Source: Marinobacter vulgaris (lineage in GTDB: Bacteria; Pseudomonadota; Gammaproteobacteria; Pseudomonadales; Oleiphilaceae). From it: a stretch of 64,000 nucleotides of DNA. The stretch spans positions 124,001 through 188,000 of the forward strand of contig NZ_QFWX01000001.1 in NCBI RefSeq assembly GCF_003344045.1. The letters are read 5' to 3'. Below are positions 55,501-64,000 of the stretch, one piece after another; position 1 is the stretch's first letter, and every line of letters begins with the position of its first letter. The notes beneath the pieces were generated by a model. That model was not told the origin of the DNA and ran no database searches. It worked only from the letters and a program-made list of their open reading frames with translations. The translations under genes and the position numbers were made by a program.

Positions 55501-55596
55501 TCAGGAGCAGCGTCCCGAAAGACGCTGTGAATACGTCCCTGTACGCTCGACGAAAACCGTCCCTGGTTTTCGACGCTTTCGGGACGCTGCTCCTGA
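55501..55596. repeat. REP/MITE-like palindrome with 21-bp perfect arms
   Basis: Bases 55501-55521 are the exact inverted repeat of 55576-55596, enclosing 54 bases. Inside lies a second inverted repeat, CGAAAACC (55551-55558) and GGTTTTCG (55565-55572), flanked by two copies of GTCCCT. The whole folds as a cruciform or long hairpin. It falls in the intergenic space between the AidB-like gene and the DUF503-like gene and has no coding content. Its layered palindrome is like interspersed extragenic repeats, but no second copy was noticed in this window. Confidence 0.75.
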
Positions 55597-55646
55597 CCGC
55601 CCAGCCGGGCTTGGGCAAGCGCCACCGGAAGCTCTGGGCCTTTTAC

Positions 55647-57350
55647 TTACTCTACTACAGGCGTTGCCCGTTTGATAATGGCTGCCGGGTCTGTGCCTGA
55701 GGGCAGGTTGCCGTAGTTCAGGCCGCCCTTGTGTTCCAGCCTTGAGGCGCAGAAGGCGTCGGCTACGGCCGGGTCGGAGTTTCTGAGCAGCAGCGATGCC
55801 TGCATCAGCAGGGCCAGCCGGTCCACCAGGTTGCGGGCACGGTATTCGAAGTCGCTGATATCGGCGAAGTCGTTCTGTAGCTGGGCCAGGAAGCGGTCGA
55901 AGCGGGCATCGCTGCCGCGGGCCTCGGCGGCTTCGCTGAAAAAGGCATCCAGGGTATCCGGCTCTTTGTGCAGGGCGCGCAGGGTATCCAGGCACTGGAC
56001 GTTGCCGCTGCCTTCCCAGATGGCGTTAACCGGTGATTCACGCAGCAGGCGGGGCATGATGCAGTCTTCCATTACGCCACTGCCGCCGATGCACTCCATG
56101 GATTCGTAGGCGTGGTTCGGTACCCGTTTGCAGATCCAGTATTTGCCCACCGGGGTAGCCAGTCGGGCCAGCAGGCGCTCGTGTTCCAGGTGCTGGCTGT
56201 CCAGTGAACGGGCGATGCGCATGGTGTAGGCCAGGGCCGCTTCGCTTTCCAGTGCCAGGTCGGCCAGCACGTTCTGCATTAATGGCTGGTCGCTGAGGCG
56301 ATTGCCAAAGGCGCTGCGGTGGTGGCAGTGATGGCTGGCCTGGGCCAGGGCCTGGCGCATGCCGGCGGAGCTGCCGATCATGCAGTCGAAGCGGGTCATG
56401 GCTACCATTTCAATGATGGTGGGCACGCCGCGGCCTTCTTCGCCGACCATCCACGCCAGGGCGCCGCGCAGCTCCGCTTCGCTGGACGCATTGGCAATGT
56501 TGCCCATCTTGTTTTTCAGGCGCTGTACCTGCCAGGGATTCTTGCTGCCGTCCGGTCGCCAGCGTGGCATCAGGAAGCAGGACAGGCCGCTTTTGGTCTG
56601 GGCCAGAACCAGGAAAGCGTCGCACATGGGAGCCGACACAAACCATTTGTGTCCGACCAGCTCATAGGCCTGGCCCGGACCTTCGGCGCCAATGGGGTAG
56701 GCGCGGGTGGTGTTGGCCCTGACGTCGCTGCCGCCCTGCTTTTCGGTCATCGCCATGCCGATGGTGACAGACTGTTTTTCGCCATCCGGCAGATTGCGCG
56801 GATCATAGCTGTTGGCGAGGATCTTGTTTTCCCAGATGGCCGCCAGTTCCGGCTGTTTGCGAATGGACGGTATCGCCGCGAACGTCATGGTGATGGGGCA
56901 GCAGTGGGCCGCTTCCACCTGGGAATGCATGTAGTATTTGGCAGCCCGTGCCACGTGGGCGCCGGTTCCGGGATTGGTCCAGGGGCTGCTGTGCAGGCCA
57001 TTTTCCATGGCGATGGACATCAGCTGATGGTAGGCGGGATGGAAGTCCACCTGGTCAATACGGTGTCCAAAGCGGTCATGGGTATTGAATACCGGCTTGT
57101 TCTCGTTGGCCCGGAATCCGAGTTCAATGGTTTCCGCAGCGCCGGCCAGGGCGCCGAATTGCTTGAGGTCGCCGGTGGCTGCCCCTGCGCCCTCCCGGTC
57201 AATCGCTTCCTGCAGAGCCCTGTCCTGCGCAAACAGGTTGTAGTTCTCCAGTGCCGTGGGCTGGTTGAAGACCTCGTGGGTTACGGCCAGATAGGGGTCG
57301 TCGCCAGGGTGTTGTGTTTTGTCCTGCGACAGTGGCTGGGGGGCGTTCAT
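55647..57350 (-). CDS. AidB-like acyl-CoA dehydrogenase
   Basis: A 567-residue flavoprotein of the AidB branch of acyl-CoA dehydrogenases. GMAMTEKQGGSDVRANTT near residue 190 and AHVARAAKYYMHSQVEAAH near 130 are typical; RNANAST-like loop here reads KMGNIANASSEAELRGALAW; the C-terminus has YESMECIGGSGVMEDCIMPR. E. coli AidB is induced by alkylation damage, while related proteins act as isovaleryl-CoA-type dehydrogenases, so the substrate is open. GGAGGTAAAC precedes the ATG at 57350, and the TetR stop lies two bases upstream: both genes form one operon. Confidence 0.87.
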   Translation of the reverse strand: MNAPQPLSQDKTQHPGDDPYLAVTHEVFNQPTALENYNLFAQDRALQEAIDREGAGAATGDLKQFGALAGAAETIELGFRANENKPVFNTHDRFGHRIDQVDFHPAYHQLMSIAMENGLHSSPWTNPGTGAHVARAAKYYMHSQVEAAHCCPITMTFAAIPSIRKQPELAAIWENKILANSYDPRNLPDGEKQSVTIGMAMTEKQGGSDVRANTTRAYPIGAEGPGQAYELVGHKWFVSAPMCDAFLVLAQTKSGLSCFLMPRWRPDGSKNPWQVQRLKNKMGNIANASSEAELRGALAWMVGEEGRGVPTIIEMVAMTRFDCMIGSSAGMRQALAQASHHCHHRSAFGNRLSDQPLMQNVLADLALESEAALAYTMRIARSLDSQHLEHERLLARLATPVGKYWICKRVPNHAYESMECIGGSGVMEDCIMPRLLRESPVNAIWEGSGNVQCLDTLRALHKEPDTLDAFFSEAAEARGSDARFDRFLAQLQNDFADISDFEYRARNLVDRLALLMQASLLLRNSDPAVADAFCASRLEHKGGLNYGNLPSGTDPAAIIKRATPVVE

Positions 57351-57352
57351 GT

Positions 57353-57985
57353 TTACCTCCTGGTGCCAGTCAACCCCTGCATGCAAAAGCAAATGATGGA
57401 GTCGACCAGCGGATCATGGTCATTGTTATCTGGCTGGTCTGCATTGCCTGTCTGGGCCGGCGAAAGTGGCCCTACCAGGCTCTCGGCTATGGCTCCGACC
57501 AGGCAGGTACTGCTTTGCCTGGCGTCCTGGTGGGGAAGGCTGGCTTCCTCGATGCCCTCTCTTATTGCCTGCTCAAACAGTTCCGCGTAGGCCCTGCGAA
57601 ACTTCAGGCGTTCTTCCTCTACTTTCGGATCTACCGGCTCGGCGATCAGTGACCACGCCATCACAGGGCCTCTCAGCGCACGGTCTGCGAACTGTCGCAG
57701 GGCCGTTTCCAGGCGTGTGATCGCATCACCTTCTATAGCCAGCGCTGCGGCAACCCGGTCCACTTCCTGCTGTGTGGCAAGCCGGAAGATTTCTGCAAAC
57801 AGGTCTTCCTTGGACTCGAAGTGCCGATAGATGGTTCCCGTGGCGACACCGGCGCAAGCGGCGACACGGGTGATCTGGGCACTCCTGAAGCCACCCCCGG
57901 CGACGCATTCATGGGCGCACTCGATGATGCGTTTGCGGGCCTCCGCCTTGCGGTTGCGCATTTTTTCAGTTTCCCGGTATGCCAT
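57353..57985 (-). CDS. TetR family transcriptional regulator
   Basis: A 210-residue regulator. The N-terminal helix-turn-helix (RITRVAACAGVATGTIYRHF, then ESKEDLFAEIF) is typical TetR, the C-terminal 140 residues are a ligand-binding helical domain. It is the first gene of an operon with the AidB-like dehydrogenase, so it likely senses an acyl-CoA or related metabolite and represses both genes. GGGAG precedes the ATG. A palindromic site that overlaps the probable promoter is seen at 58005-58018. Confidence 0.87.
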   Translation of the reverse strand: MAYRETEKMRNRKAEARKRIIECAHECVAGGGFRSAQITRVAACAGVATGTIYRHFESKEDLFAEIFRLATQQEVDRVAAALAIEGDAITRLETALRQFADRALRGPVMAWSLIAEPVDPKVEEERLKFRRAYAELFEQAIREGIEEASLPHQDARQSSTCLVGAIAESLVGPLSPAQTGNADQPDNNDHDPLVDSIICFCMQGLTGTRR

Positions 57986-58004
57986 GCCGGCTCCCTATAA
58001 GTAG

Positions 58005-58018
58005 TGAATCATTATTCA
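58005..58018. promoter_or_regulatory. Candidate TetR operator
   Basis: TGAAT-CATT-ATTCA is a 14-bp palindrome 20 bases upstream of the TetR start, next to a possible -10 (TTATAG) on the minus strand. Its placement fits autorepression of the TetR/AidB-like operon. Confidence 0.45.
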
Positions 58019-58254
58019 TTCTTTATGTCAACCAGTCGGCTCAGCCGTATTATTGATAATATTCATTTAAAACAGCGTCGTAAAAATAGTTACAAAAATT
58101 TACAAAAAAGGCATTGTCGGGAAATAGCGCTGCAACCGAAAGCAGATTATAAAGACGCCAAGGCGGGGTATTAAGGCTCACCCGCTGAGATGGAGCGGCC
58201 CGCCGGAATAGGTTTGGTGCGCTCTTGGTACTGTTTTCGTTGATGGAGAAAATC

Positions 58255-58476
58255 ATGAGTGAATTCGACGAAAGCAATCTTGAGCATTCAGGAAGCTGGA
58301 CCTTTGACAGCGACGATACACATTCTATTGCCGGCCGTGCGCGCATTCGTGCCCAGCTCCAGCAGGATATGGAATCGTTTCTGAGCCAGGGTGGCAAAAT
58401 TCAGGAAGTCGATACGGCATTCCGTTCGGATTCCTCCCGCAAGGTGGATGTCGGCTTCAACAATCGCGCTCTCTGA
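58255..58476 (+). CDS. SutA-like RNA polymerase-binding regulator
   Basis: A 73-residue acidic protein. Residues 32-51 (IRAQLQQDMESFLSQGGKIQ) resemble the conserved helix of SutA of Pseudomonas aeruginosa (in particular the M-E-x-F-L-x-x-GGK-x-QE pattern), with acidic disordered ends on both sides. SutA binds RNA polymerase and favours transcription of housekeeping genes during slow growth. The protein here is shorter than SutA (105 residues), lacking most of the long acidic N-terminus. The ATG at 58255 is favoured over 58225 because the family begins with an acidic MSE-type sequence. Confidence 0.55.
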   Translation: MSEFDESNLEHSGSWTFDSDDTHSIAGRARIRAQLQQDMESFLSQGGKIQEVDTAFRSDSSRKVDVGFNNRAL

Positions 58477-58484
58477 ATTCGTCA

Positions 58485-58508
58485 GGCCGCAGCCCCAAGG
58501 CTGCGGCC
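58485..58508 (+). terminator. Hairpin after the SutA-like gene
   Basis: GGCCGCAGCC-CCAA-GGCTGCGGCC is a perfect 10-bp stem eight bases after the stop codon. No T-tract follows, so it may protect the 3' end rather than terminate on its own. Confidence 0.5.
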
Positions 58509-58607
58509 GTCCTCCGCATTGCTCTATGCTGTTATCAGCAGGATAGCTTGTTAATCCTTCTATAACCGTTATTCATGCCACATTTGACCATTAAACAGGC
58601 CTGATTC

Positions 58608-59627
58608 ATGAGAGCAATCCTTCGTTTTGCAACAGTGGCACTGCTCGCTCTGGCGGCGGTCTTTGCCGGTACCGCTGTGTTCCTGGGCGGGAATCCGCCG
58701 ATGTCGGCGGAGGACGGAGCCGTGGCTGAACCTGCGGTCGGAGCTGTGCCCCGGCGCGAGCTGGCCGAACCTCCGTCACGGTTGGTGGGAGAAGCTGGTG
58801 TGGTGGTGCCGGAAGAGTTGCCGGAATCCCTGGTGGGAACCAGTCTGCCCGGGGGCTGGACGATAACCGATAGTAATGGCGCTCTTGTTCCCACACCACA
58901 ACTGCGGCAACTATTCGAATACTACCTTGCCGCCCTGGGAGAGGAGACACTGCCGCAACTGATCGCGCGAATAGAAAAGGCGCTCGGGCGACTTGAGGAA
59001 CCTGCTCGCTCGCAGGCCCTGGCGACATTGGGGAATTATCTGGATTACAAGCTGGCGCTGGGCGACCTGGAAGCCTCCTACGGCGAGTCTACAGCCCTGG
59101 ACGCCGACCGACTGCAGCGACAAATGGCCGAAATCCGGGCGTTGCGGCGTACCTGGATGGACGCGCGAACGGCGGACGCCTTTTTCGCCACTGACGAAGC
59201 CCTGGACCGATTCCAGATCGAGCAACTGCGCGTCAGCACCGACCCGTCGCTGTCCGACGAGGAACGGCGGCAGGCAGTGTCCAGAGCTGAACAGGCGTTG
59301 CCGGAACCGGTGCGCCAGGCTCGCCGGGAAACCCGCAAGTTTACCGAATACCAGCAGGCCCGTGCAGAATTTGCCGAGGATCCGGAGGCGCTTCAGGCCT
59401 GGCGGCAAGATCGCTTCGGCGAAAAGGCCGCCCGACAGCTGGAGCAAGTGGAGGCCGACCAGCGAGCCTGGGATAACAGGTGGCAGGCCTACAGTAAGGA
59501 ACTGGCAGAGCTCGAGGATCTTGGACTTGCCGGCCCCGAGCACGAGGCCGCCATTGACTCGCTGCGGGATGACTATTTCAAGGGTGCAGAAAAGCTGCGG
59601 GCGGAAGCCCTTGATTCCATCCGGTAA
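58608..59627 (+). CDS. lifO: Lipase-specific foldase (lipase secretion chaperone)
   Basis: A 339-residue Lif-family protein. An N-terminal membrane anchor (FATVALLALAAVFAGTAVFL, residues 6-25) is followed by a proline/alanine-rich linker and a helical catalytic-type domain. The family signature RxxFDYxLSAxGE appears as RQLFEYYLAALGEE at about residues 99-112, with Glu replacing the Asp of the classical motif. Lif proteins sit in the inner membrane and fold a cognate secreted lipase. Normally the lipase gene lies directly upstream; here the neighbours are the SutA-like gene and hemB, so the foldase is orphan in this window. Confidence 0.83.
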   Translation: MRAILRFATVALLALAAVFAGTAVFLGGNPPMSAEDGAVAEPAVGAVPRRELAEPPSRLVGEAGVVVPEELPESLVGTSLPGGWTITDSNGALVPTPQLRQLFEYYLAALGEETLPQLIARIEKALGRLEEPARSQALATLGNYLDYKLALGDLEASYGESTALDADRLQRQMAEIRALRRTWMDARTADAFFATDEALDRFQIEQLRVSTDPSLSDEERRQAVSRAEQALPEPVRQARRETRKFTEYQQARAEFAEDPEALQAWRQDRFGEKAARQLEQVEADQRAWDNRWQAYSKELAELEDLGLAGPEHEAAIDSLRDDYFKGAEKLRAEALDSIR

Positions 59628-59652
59628 CATTCCATTCATCCGGGCATGGTAG

Positions 59653-60765
<1,113 letters not shown>

Positions 60766-60824
60766 CAAGCCCCAGTCACATGCGGGGCGCTGTGCCAGCA
60801 CCCTGATAATGGAAGCCGTTAGCA

Positions 60825-62963
60825 ATGAGTACTGAATCAGCAAACAATCTGAAGGACGTCGATGCCCAGAACGTGCCGGCCCCTGTGGAAGTGCCTGCGC
60901 CGGGCAACGACATTGATGTGGCGGCCCAGGAAAACTACTTCAACCGCGAACTGAGCCAGCTCCAGTTCAACTACCGGGTGCTCAAGCAGGCGCTGGATAC
61001 CACGCACCCGCTGCTTAACCGGCTGATGTTCTGCTGCATTTTCAGCAGCAACATGGACGAGTTTTTTGAAATCCGTGTTGCCGGCCTGCGCCAGCAGATC
61101 AAGTACGGGCGGGAAACCCTGGGTTCCGATGGCATGATGCCGGAACAGGTCCTGGGCGAAATCAGCCGTGTGGCCCATGAGTACATCCGGGAACAGTACG
61201 ACATTATCAATAATGTGCTGATTCCCGAGATGGAGCAGGAAAACATCCATTTTGTTCGCCGCCGCGAGTGGACAGAAGCCCAGGCCGAGTGGGTACGCCG
61301 CTACTTTGACGAGGAAATCCTGCCGGTGGTCAGTCCCATCGGTCTGGACCCTTCGCATCCCTTTCCCAGGCTGGTCAACAAGAGCCTGAACTTTATTGTC
61401 GAGCTTGACGGCAAGGATGCCTTTGGTCGTGAAACCGGCATGGCCATTGTGCCAGCTCCGCGCTCATTGCCGCGTCTTGTGCGCTTGCCCGACGATGTCT
61501 GCAATGGCGGTGATAATCTGGTATTCCTGTCGTCAATGATCCACGCTCATACCGACGAGCTGTTCCCGGGCATGGAAGTGAAGGGTTGCTACCAGTTCCG
61601 CCTGACCCGCAACGCCGACCTTGAGCTGGAAGACGATCTTGAAGACCTGGCGTCGGCCCTCCGTGGCGAGCTGCTGAGTCGCCGCTTTGGTGATGGTGTG
61701 CGGCTGGAAGTGGCGGACAATTGTCCGGAAGAGCTGGTCCATTTTCTGCTGCGGGAGTTTGGTCTGACTGACCGGGACCTGTACAAGGTTCACGGACCGG
61801 TTAACCTCACCCGTCTGATGGCGGTTGGCGGGCTGGTGGATCGTCAGGACCTGACCTATTCCGGGTTCTCACCTTCGATTCCGCGCCAGATCCGCATCAA
61901 GGAATCCATGTTCGACGCGATCCGCAAGCGTCCGCTGCTGTTGCTGCATCCTTACGAAAATTTCAGTCCGGTCGTTGACCTGTTACGGCAAGCGGCCAAG
62001 GACCCCCAGGTATTGGCCATTCGCCAGACCCTGTATCGCACCGGTGCTGACTCGGAAATCGTTGAGGCACTGATGGATGCGGCCCGCCGTGGCAAGGAAG
62101 TTACCGCCATCATCGAACTGCGGGCCCGCTTCAGCGAAGCGGAGAATCTCGAGTTGGCCAGCCGCCTGCAGGAGGCGGGCGTTATCGTGGTTTATGGCGT
62201 TGTGGGCTACAAGACCCACGCCAAGATGATCCTGATTGTACGCCGGGAGGAAGGAAAGCTGCGCCGGTATGTCCACCTGGGCACCGGTAACTACCATGCC
62301 GGCAACGCCCGTCTCTACACCGATTACAGCTATATGACCTGTGACGAATCCATCGGTGACGACGTCAACAAGCTGTTCCAGCAGCTGACCGGCATGGGCA
62401 AGGCGTTGAAAATCAAGAAACTGTTCCATTCACCCTTCACCCTTCACACCCGCCTGCTGGGACTGGTGGAGCGGGAAGCGGAACTGGGCCCCAAGGGGCG
62501 CATCATTTTCAAGTTCAATGCCCTGACCGAACGCGAGCTGATCAAGGCATTGTACCGTGCGTCCCAGGCCGGGGTGCAGATTGACCTGATCATCCGCGGT
62601 ATCTGCTGCCTGCGGCCGGAAGTGCCCGGGCTTTCCGACAACATCCGGGTTCGCTCCATCATTGGCCGGTTCCTGGAACATACGCGAGTTTACTATTTCG
62701 GTAACGATGGCCGCACGGAAGTCTATGGCTCCAGTGCCGATGGCATGGAGCGTAATCTGCTGAGCCGCGTGGAGACCGCCTTCCCGATTGAGGACCCGGC
62801 GCTGATTGCACGGGTCCGTGAAGACCTTGATACCTACCTGGCCGACAATTGCCAGTCCTGGGTGTTGCAGCCGGATGGCAGTTACATCCAGAATCAGCCC
62901 GCCGAGGGTGAGGATCGTCTGGCATCGCAACTGGTTCTGCTGGAACGCCTGACCGGTAAATAA
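60825..62963 (+). CDS. ppk: Polyphosphate kinase 1
   Basis: A 712-residue PPK1 of standard length. The four domains are evident: N-terminal ENYFNRELSQLQFNYRVLKQ, the head domain, and the two catalytic domains with the phosphorylated histidine region GYKTHAKMILIVRRE (about residue 464) and RYVHLGTGNYHAGNARLYTD, and GSSADGMERNLLSRVE near the end. It makes polyphosphate from ATP. It follows hemB closely. It is one more phosphate gene of this window. Confidence 0.96.
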   Translation: MSTESANNLKDVDAQNVPAPVEVPAPGNDIDVAAQENYFNRELSQLQFNYRVLKQALDTTHPLLNRLMFCCIFSSNMDEFFEIRVAGLRQQIKYGRETLGSDGMMPEQVLGEISRVAHEYIREQYDIINNVLIPEMEQENIHFVRRREWTEAQAEWVRRYFDEEILPVVSPIGLDPSHPFPRLVNKSLNFIVELDGKDAFGRETGMAIVPAPRSLPRLVRLPDDVCNGGDNLVFLSSMIHAHTDELFPGMEVKGCYQFRLTRNADLELEDDLEDLASALRGELLSRRFGDGVRLEVADNCPEELVHFLLREFGLTDRDLYKVHGPVNLTRLMAVGGLVDRQDLTYSGFSPSIPRQIRIKESMFDAIRKRPLLLLHPYENFSPVVDLLRQAAKDPQVLAIRQTLYRTGADSEIVEALMDAARRGKEVTAIIELRARFSEAENLELASRLQEAGVIVVYGVVGYKTHAKMILIVRREEGKLRRYVHLGTGNYHAGNARLYTDYSYMTCDESIGDDVNKLFQQLTGMGKALKIKKLFHSPFTLHTRLLGLVEREAELGPKGRIIFKFNALTERELIKALYRASQAGVQIDLIIRGICCLRPEVPGLSDNIRVRSIIGRFLEHTRVYYFGNDGRTEVYGSSADGMERNLLSRVETAFPIEDPALIARVREDLDTYLADNCQSWVLQPDGSYIQNQPAEGEDRLASQLVLLERLTGK

Positions 62964-62968
62964 TGAAA

Positions 62969-63008
62969 GCCCGCATCGCCTGACAACGATTGTTCAGACG
63001 ATGCGGGC
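62969..63008 (+). terminator. Hairpin after ppk
   Basis: GCCCGCATCG (62969-62978) pairs with CGATGCGGGC (62999-63008), with an inner CTGA/TCAG stem. It starts six bases after the ppk stop. The T-tract is poor, so it is a likely but not certain terminator. Confidence 0.5.
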
Positions 63009-63029
63009 GTTGTAAGGGAGAACAGGCTG

Positions 63030-64000
63030 TTGAAAAAACAATGGATGGTTGCTGGTGCCGCAGTACTGGCGGTTGGCGTATTGGCCCCCTGGGCCGTGGG
63101 TTATGTCACCGAACAACAGTGGCAAAGCGTCACTTCGGAAGTAAATCAGTCCCAGCCCCTGTTCCAGCTGGAAACACGGGACTATAACCGGGGCTATCTG
63201 GGGGCGGATTTCACCGGTACCGTCACGGTCCAGCATCCCGAAACAGGCGATGAGCACGAATTCGACTACCAGGCCAGGGTGAGCCACGGAGTCACCGGCA
63301 GCCTGATGGACTTCTCCCCGCCCAGTCAGGTCGGCACCGAAATCGACAAGGTCTTCCCGGATGAAAAGCCCAGACTGACTCTGGAAACCCGCCTTTGGGG
63401 CACGGCCATCATCGAGCTCTCGATACCGGCAGTCAGCGTGATCGATGAAGAGACCGGTGAATCGTTCGATATGTCGGAAAGCTACGCCCGGGCCGACATC
63501 AGCGGCAATGGCAGCCACGCTGACATCCTCATGCTCTGGCCGGGTGCGGTGGTGCGGTCGCCGGATCTGCGCGTCAGCATTGAGGACTTCCGTCTTGAGC
63601 AGACCATGGAGCATCTGGCCGATGAAGTCTGGCTGGGAGAAGGCGATATGTCGTTGGCGCGCCTGGAGGTTGCGGCCAGGAACGAGCCGGCACTTCGCTT
63701 CGACCAGTTCGCCCTGAGAACTGAGACGACTTCCGGGGATGAAGGCGAGAGCATTGATTCGGAAGCGGTGGTGACCCTGGAGACGGTGTCGGCAGACGAT
63801 AAGAGTTTCGGGCCCCACCGGGTGGCGTTCGTGTTCAACGGCCTTGACGTTGAAAGCTGGAGTGAGCTGACATCGGCTTTGGCCGATATGCAGACTGCCA
63901 CCCTTGGCAGCGAGAGGGGAGACTCAGGTGCGGTCATGCAGCAGCAGATGGAGTCCATGAACCGCATCAACCAGGCCATGCTTGGTCTGGCCGCTGACGG
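63030..64000 (+). CDS. DUF945/YdgA-like protein, 3' partial
   Basis: The frame runs off the right edge with 323 complete codons visible. An N-terminal membrane anchor (MVAGAAVLAVGVLAPWAVGY) is followed by a long beta-rich extracytoplasmic domain in which DYNRGYLGADFTGTV matches the YdgA/DUF945 family opening. Family proteins are about 480-500 residues and of unknown function, located at the periplasmic side of the inner membrane. The start is a TTG at 63030 with AGGGAG about ten bases ahead; no ATG lies before the anchor in this frame except an internal one at 63042. Confidence 0.7.
   Translation, partial: MKKQWMVAGAAVLAVGVLAPWAVGYVTEQQWQSVTSEVNQSQPLFQLETRDYNRGYLGADFTGTVTVQHPETGDEHEFDYQARVSHGVTGSLMDFSPPSQVGTEIDKVFPDEKPRLTLETRLWGTAIIELSIPAVSVIDEETGESFDMSESYARADISGNGSHADILMLWPGAVVRSPDLRVSIEDFRLEQTMEHLADEVWLGEGDMSLARLEVAARNEPALRFDQFALRTETTSGDEGESIDSEAVVTLETVSADDKSFGPHRVAFVFNGLDVESWSELTSALADMQTATLGSERGDSGAVMQQQMESMNRINQAMLGLAAD

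Overview
The window looks like a chromosomal stretch of a marine gammaproteobacterium close to Marinobacter. This is inferred from gene order and protein flavour: a ubiC-ubiA-phoB-phoR block and a hemB-ppk pair as in Pseudomonas, a rubredoxin and rubredoxin reductase pair, FadE and AidB-like acyl-CoA dehydrogenases, an AlkJ-like GMC oxidoreductase, and moderately high G+C. No rRNA, tRNA, CRISPR array, prophage or insertion sequence is visible. Genes are densely packed on both strands and nearly all are core metabolism.  Layout. 1-2.9 kb: an arsenate-resistance operon made of an ArsC-type phosphatase/ArsR fusion (cut by the window edge), an ArsJ-associated GAPDH and the ArsJ exporter. 2.9-5.3 kb: ZIP metal transporter, PsiE, a truncated ECF sigma factor and a YciA-like thioesterase. 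5.4-11.05 kb: the Pho-box-controlled pstS-pstC-pstA-pstB-phoU operon with a stem-loop after pstS. 11-18.1 kb: HinT, a UbiH-family hydroxylase, YbaK, MscS, MnmH/SelU, a methyltransferase, VanZ and CysZ; between the methyltransferase and VanZ lies a GGA-rich minus-strand RNA that resembles the CsrB/RsmZ family. 18-29.7 kb: RapA, FadE, GMC oxidoreductase, CrcB/FluC, a cold-shock protein, PlsC-like acyltransferase, dienelactone hydrolase, alanine dehydrogenase and a GST. 29.8-42.7 kb: Yip1 protein, P-type ATPase, a divergent phosphoketolase, glutaredoxin, IlvD, PBP7-like peptidase, short asparaginase, RsuA, YdjM-like membrane protein and an MltB-family transglycosylase. 42.9-48.0 kb: a response regulator with a PilZ-like tail, then phoR, phoB, ubiA, ubiC and hpt on the minus strand. 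48-55.5 kb: rubredoxin, rubredoxin reductase, TesB, flavodoxin, PiT phosphate transporter, a small unknown protein, PanP and a DUF503-like protein. 55.5-64 kb: a long palindromic repeat, an AidB-like dehydrogenase with its TetR regulator, a SutA-like protein, an orphan lipase foldase, hemB, ppk and a partial DUF945/YdgA protein.  Common theme. Phosphate handling recurs throughout: Pst uptake, PhoU, PhoB/PhoR with Pho boxes in front of both pstS and phoB, PsiE, a PiT transporter and polyphosphate kinase. The arsenate operon beside pst fits this because arsenate enters through phosphate transporters and GAPDH/ArsJ turn it into an exported arseno-phosphoglycerate. The strongest item beyond ordinary protein annotation is the candidate Csr/Rsm-sequestering small RNA at about 16.37-16.60 kb. 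The 21-bp-arm palindrome at 55.5 kb, the orphan lipase foldase and the ArsC/ArsR fusion that lacks the usual cysteine motif also deserve a second look.
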